From NCBI GenBank assembly GCA_902490005.1, contig CABUCM010000015.1, positions 1 through 56,306 on the forward strand: a DNA stretch of 56,306 nt, in the 5' to 3' direction. The DNA comes from an uncultured Ruminiclostridium sp. (lineage in GTDB: Bacteria > Bacillota > Clostridia > Oscillospirales > Acutalibacteraceae). Each line of letters starts with the position of its first letter. Positions within the stretch are counted from its first letter, which is position 1. A model generated the notes under the pieces. That model saw only the letters and a list, made by a program, of their open reading frames with translations, was not told the origin of the DNA and searched no databases. Both the position numbers and the translations under genes were made by a program. Positions 24,315 through 33,300 of the stretch are shown piece by piece.

Positions 24315-26180
24315 ATGGAGGACAAGCGAAAGGCCCTGCGAGCCAGGGCGATGGCCCTTCCGGCCACCCCGGGAGTTTATCTGATGAAAAACGCTTCCAA
24401 CGAGATTATCTATATCGGCAAGGCGAAGGCCCTAAAAAACCGGGTGAGCCAGTATTTCGGCTCGCCGAAAAACCATCCGCCTAAGGTGCGGAAGATGGTT
24501 TCCCAGGTGGACCATTTCGATTATATTCTCACCGACAGCGAATTCGAGGCATTGGTGCTGGAATGCAGCCTGATTAAGCAGCATACCCCAAAATACAACA
24601 TCCTGCTGAAGGACGACAAGGGCTACCACTATATCAAGGTGACCCCCAAGCCCTACCGCAGGATCCTGGAAGCCAAGCAAAAGCTGAACGACGGCGCCGA
24701 GTATATCGGGCCCTATACCAGCTCTATGTCGGTAAAGCAAAGCGTGGACGAGGCCAGAAAAATTTTTAAGCTTCCCACCTGTTCCCGGAAATTTCCCCAG
24801 GAGATCGGCCGGGGAAGGCCATGCCTGAATTATTTCATCAAGCAGTGCTGCGCTCCCTGCCGGGGGCGGCTCAGCGAAAAGGAATACGAAAGCTATGTGG
24901 ACGAGGCCCTGGAGTTCTTGAAAAGCGGTTCTGTGGCTTCGGTAAAGGATATGACCCAGCAGATGAACGAGGCGGCGGAAAATCTGGAGTTTGAAAGAGC
25001 CGCCCGGATCCGGGACCGGATCGCCGCGGTGAAAAGGATCACCGCCAAGCAGAAAGTGGTGGCCGCCAAGGTCCGGGAGCAGGATGTGGTCGCCCTGGCA
25101 CAGGGCACCGCGCCGGGGGCCGGCGCCTGTATCGTGGTATTCCGGTTTTCCGCGGGCCGGCTCTGCGACCAGGAGGAGTTCATGCTGGGGGAGATCGCGG
25201 ACATGAAAACCGCCCGGACAGAGTTTTTGCAGCAATATTACGCCCTGCGGTCGGTTCCGCCCCAGGTGACACTGGACGGCGAGGTGGACGGTAAGGACGT
25301 GCTGCGGCAATGGCTTTCGGAGAAAGCGGGCCGGGCGGTGAAAATCACGCAGCCCCAAAAGGGGGAACAGGCCCAGCTGGTGGATATGTGCCGGAAAAAC
25401 GCGTCGGAAAAGCTGGCCCAGCAATCCGGCCGCACCGGCCGGGAAATGGGCGCTTTGGACGAGCTGGGCAGGCTTTTGGGCCTCTCCAAACCGCCTGAGT
25501 ATATTGAAGCCTATGATATTTCCAACCTGGCGGGCACCGGCAACGTGGCGGGCATGGTGGCGTTTGAAAACGGCAGGCCGCTGAAAGCCGCCTACCGGAA
25601 ATTTAAAATCAAAGGCTTTGAGGGCCAGGACGACTACGCCTCTATGCAGGAGGTGATCTCCCGGCGGCTTCAGGAATACCGGGAGAAAAAGGACACCGGC
25701 GAGGGATTTGGACGCCTGCCGGACCTGATTTTACTGGACGGCGGCAAGGGCCACGTGGCGGCGGTGCGGCCGGTGCTGGATTCCTTTGGGCTGGAAATTC
25801 CCCTGTTCGGCATGGTGAAGGACGATAAACACCGCACCAGGGCCATCGCCAGGGACGGCGGGGAGATCGCCATCAACAGCAGCCGCCAGGCGTTTACCCT
25901 GGTGAGCCAGATCCAGGATGAGGTGCACCGGTTTGCCATCGGCTACCACCGGCAGACCCGGAAAAAAACAGCCCTGTCATCCAGCCTGACGTCTATTCCC
26001 GGCATTGGGCCAAGCAGGGCCAGGGCGCTTTTAAAATCTTTTAAAACCATCAAAAATATCGCCCAGGCCGAGCTGAAGGAGCTGGAGGAAGCGCCCTCCA
26101 TGAACCTGCCGGCGGCCCAGGCGGTTTATGACTATTTTCACCCGGAACAGGAAGCCAGCGGGGAAAATGAAAAAAAATAA
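24315..26180 (+). CDS. uvrC: Excinuclease ABC subunit C
   Basis: Makes both incisions in nucleotide excision repair. 621 residues with the GIY-YIG nuclease domain (PGVYLMKNASNEIIYIGKAK, residues 18 onward), a UVR domain near 205-240 for UvrB contact, the RNase H-like endonuclease domain (YDISNLAGTGNVA; DLILLDGGKGH) and two helix-hairpin-helix motifs at the end (SIPGIGPSRARALLKSF). Complete. It stands 129 bp after the ptsH stop codon. Confidence 0.97.
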   Translation: MEDKRKALRARAMALPATPGVYLMKNASNEIIYIGKAKALKNRVSQYFGSPKNHPPKVRKMVSQVDHFDYILTDSEFEALVLECSLIKQHTPKYNILLKDDKGYHYIKVTPKPYRRILEAKQKLNDGAEYIGPYTSSMSVKQSVDEARKIFKLPTCSRKFPQEIGRGRPCLNYFIKQCCAPCRGRLSEKEYESYVDEALEFLKSGSVASVKDMTQQMNEAAENLEFERAARIRDRIAAVKRITAKQKVVAAKVREQDVVALAQGTAPGAGACIVVFRFSAGRLCDQEEFMLGEIADMKTARTEFLQQYYALRSVPPQVTLDGEVDGKDVLRQWLSEKAGRAVKITQPQKGEQAQLVDMCRKNASEKLAQQSGRTGREMGALDELGRLLGLSKPPEYIEAYDISNLAGTGNVAGMVAFENGRPLKAAYRKFKIKGFEGQDDYASMQEVISRRLQEYREKKDTGEGFGRLPDLILLDGGKGHVAAVRPVLDSFGLEIPLFGMVKDDKHRTRAIARDGGEIAINSSRQAFTLVSQIQDEVHRFAIGYHRQTRKKTALSSSLTSIPGIGPSRARALLKSFKTIKNIAQAELKELEEAPSMNLPAAQAVYDYFHPEQEASGENEKK

Positions 26181-26211
26181 CCCCTTTTTCCCCTCTTTTC
26201 ATGGGGAAAGG

Positions 26212-26241
26212 TTGACAAGTTCCCCAGTGTAATGGGATAAT
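26212..26241 (+). promoter_or_regulatory. Promoter of rsmD-coaD
   Basis: TTGACA (26212-26217), 18-bp spacer and GATAAT (26236-26241), 75 bp before rsmD. Confidence 0.75.
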
Positions 26242-26315
26242 AGAAAGAACAGATTCATTCAGAGCAAAAGCAAGCAAGGAAAGGGAAACCGGGAGCTCCC
26301 GGTTAGGAAGACGAT

Positions 26316-26864
26316 ATGCGCGTGATTACAGGCTCTGCCCGGGGCAGAAGGCTGCGGACTCTGGAAGGCCAGGATGTCCGCCCCACGCCGGAGCGGGTTA
26401 AAGAAGCGGTTTTCAGTATCATTCAGTTTCAGATAGAAGGGCGCAGGTTTTTGGACCTGTTTGCCGGCTCCGGTCAGATGGGCATCGAAGCCCTCAGCCG
26501 GGGCGCCAGAGAGGCGGTCTTTGTGGACGCCCGGAAGGATTCCCTTGAGATTATCCGGGATAATTTGGAAAAAACGGCCCTCAGCCAAGGCGGCAGGGTG
26601 GTGGGTATGGACGCCCTGGCGTTTCTTTCCCAGCCCAACGGCAAATTTGACCTGGCCTTTTTAGACCCGCCCTACCGGACGGGGCTGCTGGCGGAAGCCC
26701 TGGAAAAAACGGCGGCGGTGATGAACCCCGGCGGGGCGGTCCTATGCGAGCACCCCTCAGATGAGGAGATGCCGGACCAGGCGGCGGATTTTGTAAAAAT
26801 AAAGGATTACCGGCACGGCAAAATTCTGATTACGTTATACCGACATAAGGATGTGAATGCGTAG
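26316..26864 (+). CDS. rsmD: 16S rRNA (guanine(966)-N(2))-methyltransferase RsmD
   Basis: An SAM-dependent methyltransferase of 182 residues acting on assembled small subunits. The SAM motif LDLFAGSGQMGIEALSRGA (about 47-65) and the catalytic LDPPY (about 114-118) are present, as is the leader GSARGRRL. It shares one base with the coaD start (TAGTG), showing coupled translation, a pairing common in Firmicutes. Confidence 0.95.
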   Translation: MRVITGSARGRRLRTLEGQDVRPTPERVKEAVFSIIQFQIEGRRFLDLFAGSGQMGIEALSRGAREAVFVDARKDSLEIIRDNLEKTALSQGGRVVGMDALAFLSQPNGKFDLAFLDPPYRTGLLAEALEKTAAVMNPGGAVLCEHPSDEEMPDQAADFVKIKDYRHGKILITLYRHKDVNA

Positions 26865-27343
26865 TGACCACAGCGATTTGTCCAGGCAGCTTTGACCCGG
26901 TGACGGTGGGCCATGTGGATATTATCCGCCGGGCCAAGAAAATGTTTGACCATGTGATCGTGGCGGTGCTGGTGAATACGAATAAGCACCCCAGCTTTTC
27001 TCTGGAGGAGCGAATCGAGCTTTTGAAGCGGGCCACCAAGGATATCGACGGCCTGGAGGTGGTGGGCTTTGACGGCCTGCTGGCGGACTACGCCAGAACC
27101 CGGAAGGCCACGGTTTTGGTCAAGGGCCTGCGGGCGGTGTCCGACTTTGAGTATGAGTTCCAGATGTCATTGACCAATAAAAAGCTGAACCCGGAGCTGG
27201 AAACGGTGTTCCTGACCACCTCGGCGGAGAATATGTATTTAAGCTCCAGCATTGTCAAGCAGATCGCTATGTTTGGCGGGGATATTTCCGATTTTGTCCC
27301 GGCTTGCATTTTAGAAGATATCCAGGAGAGACTTTGTAAATAA
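26864..27343 (+). CDS. coaD: Pantetheine-phosphate adenylyltransferase
   Basis: Penultimate enzyme of coenzyme A synthesis, joining ATP and 4'-phosphopantetheine. 159 residues with PGSFDPVTVGHVDII (about 6-20, TxGH nucleotidyl transfer motif) and the closing SSSIVKQIA (about 128-136). Starts with GTG overlapping the rsmD stop. Complete. Confidence 0.96.
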   Translation: MTTAICPGSFDPVTVGHVDIIRRAKKMFDHVIVAVLVNTNKHPSFSLEERIELLKRATKDIDGLEVVGFDGLLADYARTRKATVLVKGLRAVSDFEYEFQMSLTNKKLNPELETVFLTTSAENMYLSSSIVKQIAMFGGDISDFVPACILEDIQERLCK

Positions 27344-27357
27344 GGAGTGTGGAATCA

Positions 27358-27822
27358 ATGAACGTTTCATCCCTTTTAGATGAGCTGGACGAAATGATCG
27401 ACAGCGCGTGGAACATGCCTTTAAGCGGGGGCAAAGCTTTGGTGGACGCGGAAAGGGTCCGGGAGATCGTGGATAAGATCCGCTCCGGTTTGCCCCAGGA
27501 GATCCGCCAGGCCAAGGCCATTGTCAGCGACCGTTCTCAGATTATCGCCGACGCCAAGCGGGAGGCGGAAACCGTGGTCCGCGTAGCGGAGGAGCGCGCC
27601 CGGGTGATGGTGAACCAGGACGAAATCGTCCGCCAGGCGCAAGCCAGAGGCAGCGAGCTCTTGAGCCAGTCTCAGACCAAGGCCAGAGAGATCCGCCGGG
27701 CCGCCAATGAATATGTGGACGACCTGATGAAGCGCACCGACGAACAGCTCACCGCCAATTTGGCGGAGCTGCGGAAAACCCGGCAGAACCTGAAGGCTTC
27801 CCAGCGTTCAGGGAACCAGTAA
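27358..27822 (+). CDS. Coiled-coil protein encoded after coaD, function unknown
   Basis: A 154-residue soluble, strongly helical protein, rich in Arg, Glu, Ala and Gln, with heptad-like spacing through most of its length (about 50-145), similar in look to the stalk of ATP synthase b/E subunits or DivIVA-like proteins. Such genes follow coaD in many Clostridia and are sometimes labelled ATPase, but no nucleotide-binding motif is visible. I use the ATG at 27358, which has AAGGAG 10 nt upstream, rather than the GTG at 27349. Confidence 0.8.
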   Translation: MNVSSLLDELDEMIDSAWNMPLSGGKALVDAERVREIVDKIRSGLPQEIRQAKAIVSDRSQIIADAKREAETVVRVAEERARVMVNQDEIVRQAQARGSELLSQSQTKAREIRRAANEYVDDLMKRTDEQLTANLAELRKTRQNLKASQRSGNQ

Positions 27823-27834
27823 AAAGACAAACGC

Positions 27835-27872
27835 AAAAAATCCCGGCGGTTATGCTACCGCCGGGATTTTTT
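27835..27872. terminator. Bidirectional terminator
   Basis: A 16-bp perfect stem (27835-27850 with 27857-27872) flanked by A6 and T6, 6-nt loop. It can end the rsmD operon and the minus-strand Cys-rich gene. Confidence 0.9.
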
Positions 27873-27935
27873 CTTTTGCCTGGGGTTTACGGCCGTAATA
27901 AGCCGGCGCAGGCGGTTTTGCTGTTTTTTTATGGT

Positions 27936-28121
27936 TTATCCAATGTCATCCCTTTCCTCGAAACGCGCCAGCTGTTTTTGCCGCAGGGCGTCCAGCAGGC
28001 TGTCGCCTATGTCAACACAAACACAGCTTTGGCACACCCCCTGCAGGCTTAAGCTTATGTTATCCAGCAGGCAGGTGTCATTTTGCCAGTAAAGACAAAA
28101 ATTATTTTCACAGCAGATCAT
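27936..28121 (-). CDS. Small Cys-rich conserved protein (61 aa)
   Basis: Starts MICCENNFCLYW and carries cysteines at 3, 4, 9, 17, 30, 33 and 35, so a metal (probably zinc or iron-sulfur) site is likely. The pattern ENNFC.YW....C.LD.ISL..QG.C..C resembles a small clostridial family of unknown function. TAGGAGGGA 4 nt before the ATG gives strong support for translation. It faces the regulator gene across about 170 bp of AT-rich DNA with several GTTA/TAAC repeats. Confidence 0.72.
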   Translation of the reverse strand: MICCENNFCLYWQNDTCLLDNISLSLQGVCQSCVCVDIGDSLLDALRQKQLARFEERDDIG

Positions 28122-28290
28122 AAAATCCCTCCTAAATAGGCAAAATTACCATTATATTGTTAATCTTAATTGAAAGTAACATAGAAGTCAACTATTAATA
28201 CCCTGATTCGGGTAATGCCGCTTTAACAATGTGATATGGTACAAGTCAACGAGATACTGTTAACGTTACATAGTTAATGGAGGTGTTCTT

Positions 28291-28536
28291 TTGACTTGTT
28301 CAGATGCACTGAGAAAGCGGATTATTAATCTTTGTAAAAAACGGAATATCACCACAAATCATCTTGCCGATATGTCGGGGCTTCGGCAATCCACTGTGGA
28401 TGCGGTAGTTCGAGGAATTACCCAAAACCCAGGATTAAAAACTTTATATAGAATCGCTACTGGCTTTGGTATGACTTTATCAGAGTTTTTAGATTTTCCA
28501 GAAATGAACCAGGAGGAATTTGACGATTTTAATTGA
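28291..28536 (+). CDS. Small Cro/C1-type (XRE) transcriptional regulator
   Basis: An 81-residue protein that is almost only a helix-turn-helix domain: KRIINLCKKRNITTNHLADM and SGLRQSTVDAVVRG, then the family end TLYRIATGFGMTLSEFLD. It starts with TTG, 6 nt after GGAGGT, and ends with an acidic tail. It has its own terminator. A TAACGTTA palindrome and related GTTA/TAAC words just upstream (28148-28275) could be its own operator. Targets unknown. Confidence 0.88.
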   Translation: MTCSDALRKRIINLCKKRNITTNHLADMSGLRQSTVDAVVRGITQNPGLKTLYRIATGFGMTLSEFLDFPEMNQEEFDDFN

Positions 28537-28560
28537 CATAACTGAATCATAGCACAGATA

Positions 28561-28597
28561 TCCCAGGCGGGTTCGCTCCGCCTGGGAATTTTTTTGG
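28561..28597 (+). terminator. Terminator of the XRE regulator
   Basis: A perfect 10-bp stem TCCCAGGCGG / CCGCCTGGGA with a 7-nt loop, followed by a run of T. Confidence 0.92.
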
Positions 28598-28675
28598 TTT
28601 TTTCCCAAAATACGGCAATTTTCACCTTTTTTTCAAAGAAAAAATTTTCCAATTGTGAACAAGTTGAAAAATGAC

Positions 28676-28704
28676 TTGCAATTTACATAATCATGCTTTA
28701 TAAT
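28676..28704 (+). promoter_or_regulatory. Promoter of the mraZ-led division cluster
   Basis: TTGCAA (28676-28681), 17-bp spacer and TATAAT (28699-28704), 83 bp before mraZ. Confidence 0.85.
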
Positions 28705-28716
28705 TTATTTCATTAA

Positions 28717-28752
28717 GTGGTGAAAGGTGGGGGAAAGTAGAGGAAGGTGAAA
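28717..28752 (+). promoter_or_regulatory. MraZ operator: four 10-bp-spaced repeats
   Basis: GTGGTG (28717), GTGGGG (28727), GTAGAG (28737) and GTGAAA (28747) follow each other at exactly 10-bp intervals, just downstream of the -10. Known MraZ binding sites are GTGGG-type direct repeats with this periodicity, so MraZ probably represses its own operon here. The third and fourth copies are degenerate. Confidence 0.75.
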
Positions 28753-28786
28753 CAAACCTCTTCTGTTTTCCCAAAAAGTGGCGGTT

Positions 28787-29206
28787 ATGTTGATCGGCGA
28801 GTACCAACATAATATTGATGCGAAGGGCCGCGTCATCGTGCCCGTCAAATTCCGTGAGGACCTGGGCGACTGTTTTTATGTCACCAAGGGCCTGGACGGC
28901 TGCCTTTTTGTGCTTTCTGAAGAGGGATGGAAAGGGCTTCAGGAAAAAATCCAGTCCATGCCTCTCTCAAAATCCAGAGGACTCCAGCGGTTTTTCTTCT
29001 CAGGCGCTACCGATGTGGAAACGGACAAGCAGGGAAGGATCCTGATCCCCCAGCCCTTGCGGGACCACGCCGGCCTTACCAAGGACGTTACCTTTGTGGG
29101 CGTTTCCAGCCGGGTGGAAATTTGGGATACCCGCAGGTGGAACCAAGTCAACGGCGAGCTGACGGAAGAAAGCATCGCCGAAGCGATGGACGAGCTGGGG
29201 ATTTAA
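28787..29206 (+). CDS. mraZ: Transcriptional regulator MraZ
   Basis: A DNA-binding protein made of two AbrB-like beta domains (residues 1-60 and 70-120) that assembles in a ring and controls the division cluster. The opening MLIGEYQHNIDAKGRVIVP and the second-domain DKQGRILIP are typical. I take the ATG at 28787; an in-frame GTG 9 bp upstream would add three residues, and neither has a strong RBS. 139 residues, complete. Confidence 0.95.
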   Translation: MLIGEYQHNIDAKGRVIVPVKFREDLGDCFYVTKGLDGCLFVLSEEGWKGLQEKIQSMPLSKSRGLQRFFFSGATDVETDKQGRILIPQPLRDHAGLTKDVTFVGVSSRVEIWDTRRWNQVNGELTEESIAEAMDELGI

Positions 29207-29288
29207 CCCTTTTTGGCCTGCCCGGCAAAATTTTTACGGGAACGGTTCCCAAAGCGGAAAATACCTTCCCCACGAAAGAAGATCCTGA

Positions 29289-30236
29289 TTGAGAAAGGCG
29301 GCGGCCGGTTTGGACTGCTATCATCTTCCGGTATTGCTCCGGGAAACCATACAGGGGCTTGCCGTGAAACCGGACGGCGTTTATGTAGACGGCACTGCCG
29401 GCGGCGGCGGACATTCAGAGGCCATCGCTCGGGAACTTGCCGCGGGAAAATTGATTTCCATCGACCAGGACCCAGACGCTGTTGAAACCGTAACCCAGCG
29501 GCTTGCCGCTTACGGCTGCGTTACCGTGTGCAGGGCCAACTTCTCCCAAATGGCGGAGGTGGTCCGGGGCCTGGGCGTCGACAGCGTGGACGGCGTGCTG
29601 ATGGATATCGGCGTTTCCTCCCACCAGTTGGATACGCCGGAACGGGGATTTTCCTACCACAGCGACGCCCCCTTGGACATGCGTATGAGCCAGGAAGGCC
29701 CCAGCGCGAAAGATTTGGTCAACACCCTGTCCTGGCAGGAGCTTGCCAGGATTTTCAGCCAGTACGGCGAGGAACGGTTTTCCAAGCGGATCGCCCAAAA
29801 CATCGAGGCGGCCCGGGAGCAGGCTCCCATTGAAACCACCTTTCAGCTGGCGGAGATCGTGAAAAACGCGTATCCCGCTGCCGCCCGCAGAGACGGGCAC
29901 CCCGCCAGAAAGGCGTTTCAGGCGCTGCGGATCGCCGTCAACGGGGAGCTGGACAGGCTCTCTGAGGGCCTGGATGCGGCGTTTTCCCTCTTAAAGCCCG
30001 GCGGTCGCTTGGCGGTGATTACCTTTCACTCTCTGGAGGACCGCATGGTAAAGCAGAGGATGGCCTCCTGGTGCCAAGGCTGCACCTGCCCGCCGGATTT
30101 TCCGGTGTGCGTCTGCGGCAAAACCCCCAGCGCCAAGCTGGTGAATAGAAAGCCCATCGAGGCTTCCAAAACAGAATTAGAACAAAACCCAAGAAGCAGA
30201 AGCGCGAAGCTGCGGGTTTGCACCCGCTTGAAGTGA
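29289..30236 (+). CDS. rsmH: 16S rRNA m4C1402 methyltransferase RsmH
   Basis: SAM-dependent methyltransferase of the division cluster (MraW). It shows VDGTAGGGGHS (about 38-48), the MDIGVSSHQLD block and the VITFHSLEDRMVK motif. The 5' end is uncertain: TTG at 29289 gives 315 residues, while TTG at 29310 gives the family-like start MDCYHLPVLLRE with GAAAGG upstream. C-terminal four-cysteine cluster (CQGCTCPP..VCVCG) is seen in many members. Complete. Confidence 0.95.
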   Translation: MRKAAAGLDCYHLPVLLRETIQGLAVKPDGVYVDGTAGGGGHSEAIARELAAGKLISIDQDPDAVETVTQRLAAYGCVTVCRANFSQMAEVVRGLGVDSVDGVLMDIGVSSHQLDTPERGFSYHSDAPLDMRMSQEGPSAKDLVNTLSWQELARIFSQYGEERFSKRIAQNIEAAREQAPIETTFQLAEIVKNAYPAAARRDGHPARKAFQALRIAVNGELDRLSEGLDAAFSLLKPGGRLAVITFHSLEDRMVKQRMASWCQGCTCPPDFPVCVCGKTPSAKLVNRKPIEASKTELEQNPRSRSAKLRVCTRLK

Positions 30237-30265
30237 TAAACGTCATAGTAAGGAAGTGAAAAACG

Positions 30266-30781
30266 GTGGCTGATCGAAACGAAGCATACGATTTTTCCCT
30301 GTTTGAGCCCTCCCGCCGGGAGCAGGAGCAGCAGCGGCCGGCCCCCAGCAAGCAGCCGAAAAAGAAAAACAATCTGATCCGGATTTCGGAGGAACAGCTG
30401 GAAAAAAGCCGCCGGATCAAATATAAGCCCACCACGGTGATCGGGGGAATCCTATTCTCCATCGTGGTCCTGGCCATTGTGGGCACCATGATTTTAAGCC
30501 AGGTACAGCTCACGGAGCTGACAGAGGACATCAACGATGCCAATAAGGTTTTGGCGGAGCAGCAGAGCATTACCACCCAGCTTCAGGTCAAGGTGGAATC
30601 CCAGCTTTCCCTGCGTTCGGTAGAGGATTACGCCCAGAACCAGCTGGGGATGCAGAACGCGGCCAACAACCCGATCACGTATATCAGCCTGGCCAACGGC
30701 GACAAAGCGGAAATCATCCAGCCCAAGGAAAAAAGCTGGCTGGACACCATCGCGGAGACGATTTCCGGACTATTGTCATAA
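30266..30781 (+). CDS. ftsL: Cell division protein FtsL
   Basis: A 171-residue bitopic protein of the divisome. A long charged cytoplasmic part (1-54) is followed by one membrane helix (about 58-79) and a coiled coil (about 80-115), with SVEDYAQNQLGMQ, the usual FtsL-type end. It starts with GTG after AAGGAAG. It acts with FtsQ/DivIB and FtsI/FtsW. It is longer than Bacillus FtsL because of the cytoplasmic part and a C-terminal tail. Confidence 0.85.
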   Translation: MADRNEAYDFSLFEPSRREQEQQRPAPSKQPKKKNNLIRISEEQLEKSRRIKYKPTTVIGGILFSIVVLAIVGTMILSQVQLTELTEDINDANKVLAEQQSITTQLQVKVESQLSLRSVEDYAQNQLGMQNAANNPITYISLANGDKAEIIQPKEKSWLDTIAETISGLLS

Positions 30782-30827
30782 CCGGATAAGTTTGGCATAA
30801 GATTGAAACAGGAAGTTTCAAAGTGCG

Positions 30828-30858
30828 GAGAGTTGAGATATGATTTATCTTAACTCTC
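30828..30858 (+). terminator. Hairpin between ftsL and the PBP gene
   Basis: A 12-bp stem with one G-T pair (30828-30839 with 30847-30858), 7-nt loop, followed by ATTTTACT. A weak terminator or an RNA processing signal upstream of the PBP. Confidence 0.5.
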
Positions 30859-30902
30859 ATTTTACTATGTAGAGGCGTTTCGGTGAATATAGGAGGTAAC
30901 CA

Positions 30903-33134
30903 ATGGCAAAGGGTAACACGGTAAGATTATGGCGCAGGTCCCTGCTTGTGCTGATGATTATGCTGGTCGCGGGCTTCGGCCTTTTGATTTTCCGACTGGT
31001 AGAGTTGCAGCTCGTGGAGGGGGAGGCCCTGCAGAAGGGCGCCGTCAGCCAGCAGCTGAAGGATACCACTATCAGCGCCAAACGGGGCACCATTTACGAC
31101 TGCAATATGAAACCCCTGGCCCAGAGCGCCAACGTGTGGACCGTGGTCCTGGAGCCCGCCTATTTGACGGACGAGGATGACAAGAACCTGGTGGCCAACG
31201 GCCTGGCGGAGATTTTGGGAATGGACGCCCAAAAGATTATGGACAAAATGAACCCAAAATCATATTATACCATCTTAAAGAAAAAGGTGGAATCCGACGT
31301 TAAGGATAAGATTCTCCAATTTAAAACCGACAATGAAATTACAAATGGTATTCGATTGATAGAAGATTACAAACGGTATTACCCCTATGGCGCTTTCGCG
31401 TCGGCGGTGCTGGGTTGTGTGGGCGGCGACAACCAGGGCTTGGCTGGAATCGAAGCGTATTATGACAGCACTCTCACTGGAACCGCGGGCCGGCTGATTA
31501 CGGCAAAAAACGCCATCGGCACCGATATGCCCTACGACTATGAGCAGCTGGTGCCCGCCGAGGACGGCTACAGCCTTGTGCTGACAATTGACGAAACCAT
31601 TCAGCATTTTATGGAAAAATACCTGGAGCAGGGCATCATCAACAACGATGTAAAAAACCGGGCAGCCGCGATTATGATGAACGTAAACACTGGGGAAATT
31701 TACGGTATGGCGGTGAAGGGGGACTTTGACCCCAACGACCCCTTTACCATCGTGGACCAGGAGGTCCAGGCCGCCATCGACGCCCTGCCGGAGGACCAGC
31801 AGGACGCGGCCACCAGCGAAGCGATTCAGCAGCAGTGGCGGAACAAGGCGGTGAGCGACACCTATTATCCTGGTTCCGTCTTTAAAATCATCACTTCGTC
31901 AATGGGCTTGCAGGAGGGCGTGGTGACTCAAAACGACCATTTCTATTGTTCCGGCCATCAGGCGGTGGATGGGCTTCCAAGGCCCATTAACTGCCATGTG
32001 ACCACGGGCCACGGCGACCAGACCTTTTTGCAGGCTTTGTGTAATTCCTGTAACCCGGCGTTTATCCAATTGGGACAGAGGGTTGGTTCACAAAAATTCT
32101 GGGAGTATTACCAGGCCTTTGGTTTTTCCGAGCCCACCGGCATTGACCTGCCTGGCGAAGCCACGGATATTTTCTTCCCCGCAGAAGGTGATATGGGCCT
32201 GCCAGACCTGGCGGTAGCGTCCTTCGGACAGAACTTTAGCATTACCCCCATCCAGATGCTCACCGCCGCCGCGGCGGTGGCCAACGGCGGCAAGCTGGTG
32301 CAGCCTCATATGGTAAAGCAAATCCTAGACAGCGACGGAAACATTGTTCAGTCTGTGGGCACCACGGTGAAGCGCCAGGTGATCTCTGAGGAAGTATCGG
32401 CGGAGATGTGCCAAATGCTGCAGACCAACGCCACCATCGGTTCCGGTAAAAACGGCTATGTAGCCGGGTACCGGGTGGGCGGAAAAACCGGTACCTCTGA
32501 AAAAATCGCCGACGATAACGCCAGCGGCACCGGCCAGAAAACCTATATCGCTTCTTATATGGGCTTTGCCCCCGCGGATAACCCTGAGGTGGTTATGCTG
32601 GTGTACTGTGATAACCCGCAGGGACCAAGCTATTATGGCAGCTATGTTTCCGCTCCTATTTTCCGGGATGTTATGGAAGAGGTTTTGCCTTATTTGGGCA
32701 TTGAGCGCCAATATACCGAGGAAGAGCTTGCCAAACGGGATGCGGAGACCCCCTCTGTTACCGGACTGCCTGTGGAGGATGCCAAGACAGCTCTGAATAA
32801 TTCCAGCCTTGGCTTCAGCGTGCTGGGAGACGGGGACACGGTATTGCAGCAGATTCCCGAGGCGGGCCAGCCTGTGCCGCAAAACGGCACGATTGTGCTG
32901 TATACCGATGAGAATAGCTTTCAGAATAATACGGCGATTGTGCCAAATCTAGTTGGAATGTCGGTTTCCGACGCGGTAGTGGCGGCGGAAAATGCCGGGA
33001 TTAATATTAAGGTCAGCGGCAACTCGGAGGGCGCGGGAGCAAAATCTGTGAGCCAGAGTATCACCGAGAGTACTCAGGTCAGCAAAGGCACAGTGGTAAA
33101 CGTGGAATTTGTCGTGCCGGATAACGTAGAGTAA
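30903..33134 (+). CDS. Class B penicillin-binding protein (FtsI/SpoVD type) with two PASTA domains
   Basis: A septal peptidoglycan transpeptidase of 743 residues. It has an N-terminal membrane anchor (about 13-35), a PBP dimerisation domain, and the transpeptidase domain with Ser325 in SVFK, SCN at 382-384 and KTG at 528-530. Two PASTA domains follow (about 617-675 and 678-742). Position after ftsL favours the division enzyme (FtsI/PBP2B), which in Bacillus carries two PASTA domains, but the sporulation paralogue SpoVD cannot be excluded without seeing the second copy. AGGAGGT RBS. Confidence 0.92.
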   Translation: MAKGNTVRLWRRSLLVLMIMLVAGFGLLIFRLVELQLVEGEALQKGAVSQQLKDTTISAKRGTIYDCNMKPLAQSANVWTVVLEPAYLTDEDDKNLVANGLAEILGMDAQKIMDKMNPKSYYTILKKKVESDVKDKILQFKTDNEITNGIRLIEDYKRYYPYGAFASAVLGCVGGDNQGLAGIEAYYDSTLTGTAGRLITAKNAIGTDMPYDYEQLVPAEDGYSLVLTIDETIQHFMEKYLEQGIINNDVKNRAAAIMMNVNTGEIYGMAVKGDFDPNDPFTIVDQEVQAAIDALPEDQQDAATSEAIQQQWRNKAVSDTYYPGSVFKIITSSMGLQEGVVTQNDHFYCSGHQAVDGLPRPINCHVTTGHGDQTFLQALCNSCNPAFIQLGQRVGSQKFWEYYQAFGFSEPTGIDLPGEATDIFFPAEGDMGLPDLAVASFGQNFSITPIQMLTAAAAVANGGKLVQPHMVKQILDSDGNIVQSVGTTVKRQVISEEVSAEMCQMLQTNATIGSGKNGYVAGYRVGGKTGTSEKIADDNASGTGQKTYIASYMGFAPADNPEVVMLVYCDNPQGPSYYGSYVSAPIFRDVMEEVLPYLGIERQYTEEELAKRDAETPSVTGLPVEDAKTALNNSSLGFSVLGDGDTVLQQIPEAGQPVPQNGTIVLYTDENSFQNNTAIVPNLVGMSVSDAVVAAENAGINIKVSGNSEGAGAKSVSQSITESTQVSKGTVVNVEFVVPDNVE

Positions 33135-33219
33135 CCGTTTTTTCTAAAATTTTCGTCAAAAATTGCCGGCACGGTTCATAATTTATAAAATTCGCCGGCG
33201 GAATCCGCCAAAATTTTCT

Positions 33220-33248
33220 ATGACGGCAGGGACTTCCTATGATATAAT
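33220..33248 (+). promoter_or_regulatory. Promoter of mraY-ftsW-murG-murA
   Basis: ATGACG (33220-33225), 17-bp spacer, TATAAT (33243-33248) with an extended -10 TGA. A 7-bp inverted repeat (CAAAGTT 33249-33255 / AACTTTG 33269-33275) starts right at the likely transcription start and would form a 5'-end hairpin. Confidence 0.75.
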
Positions 33249-33300
33249 CAAAGTTGGTTTCCCGAAAGAACTTTGATGATTTGAGAGGCAGGAGAAAAGT

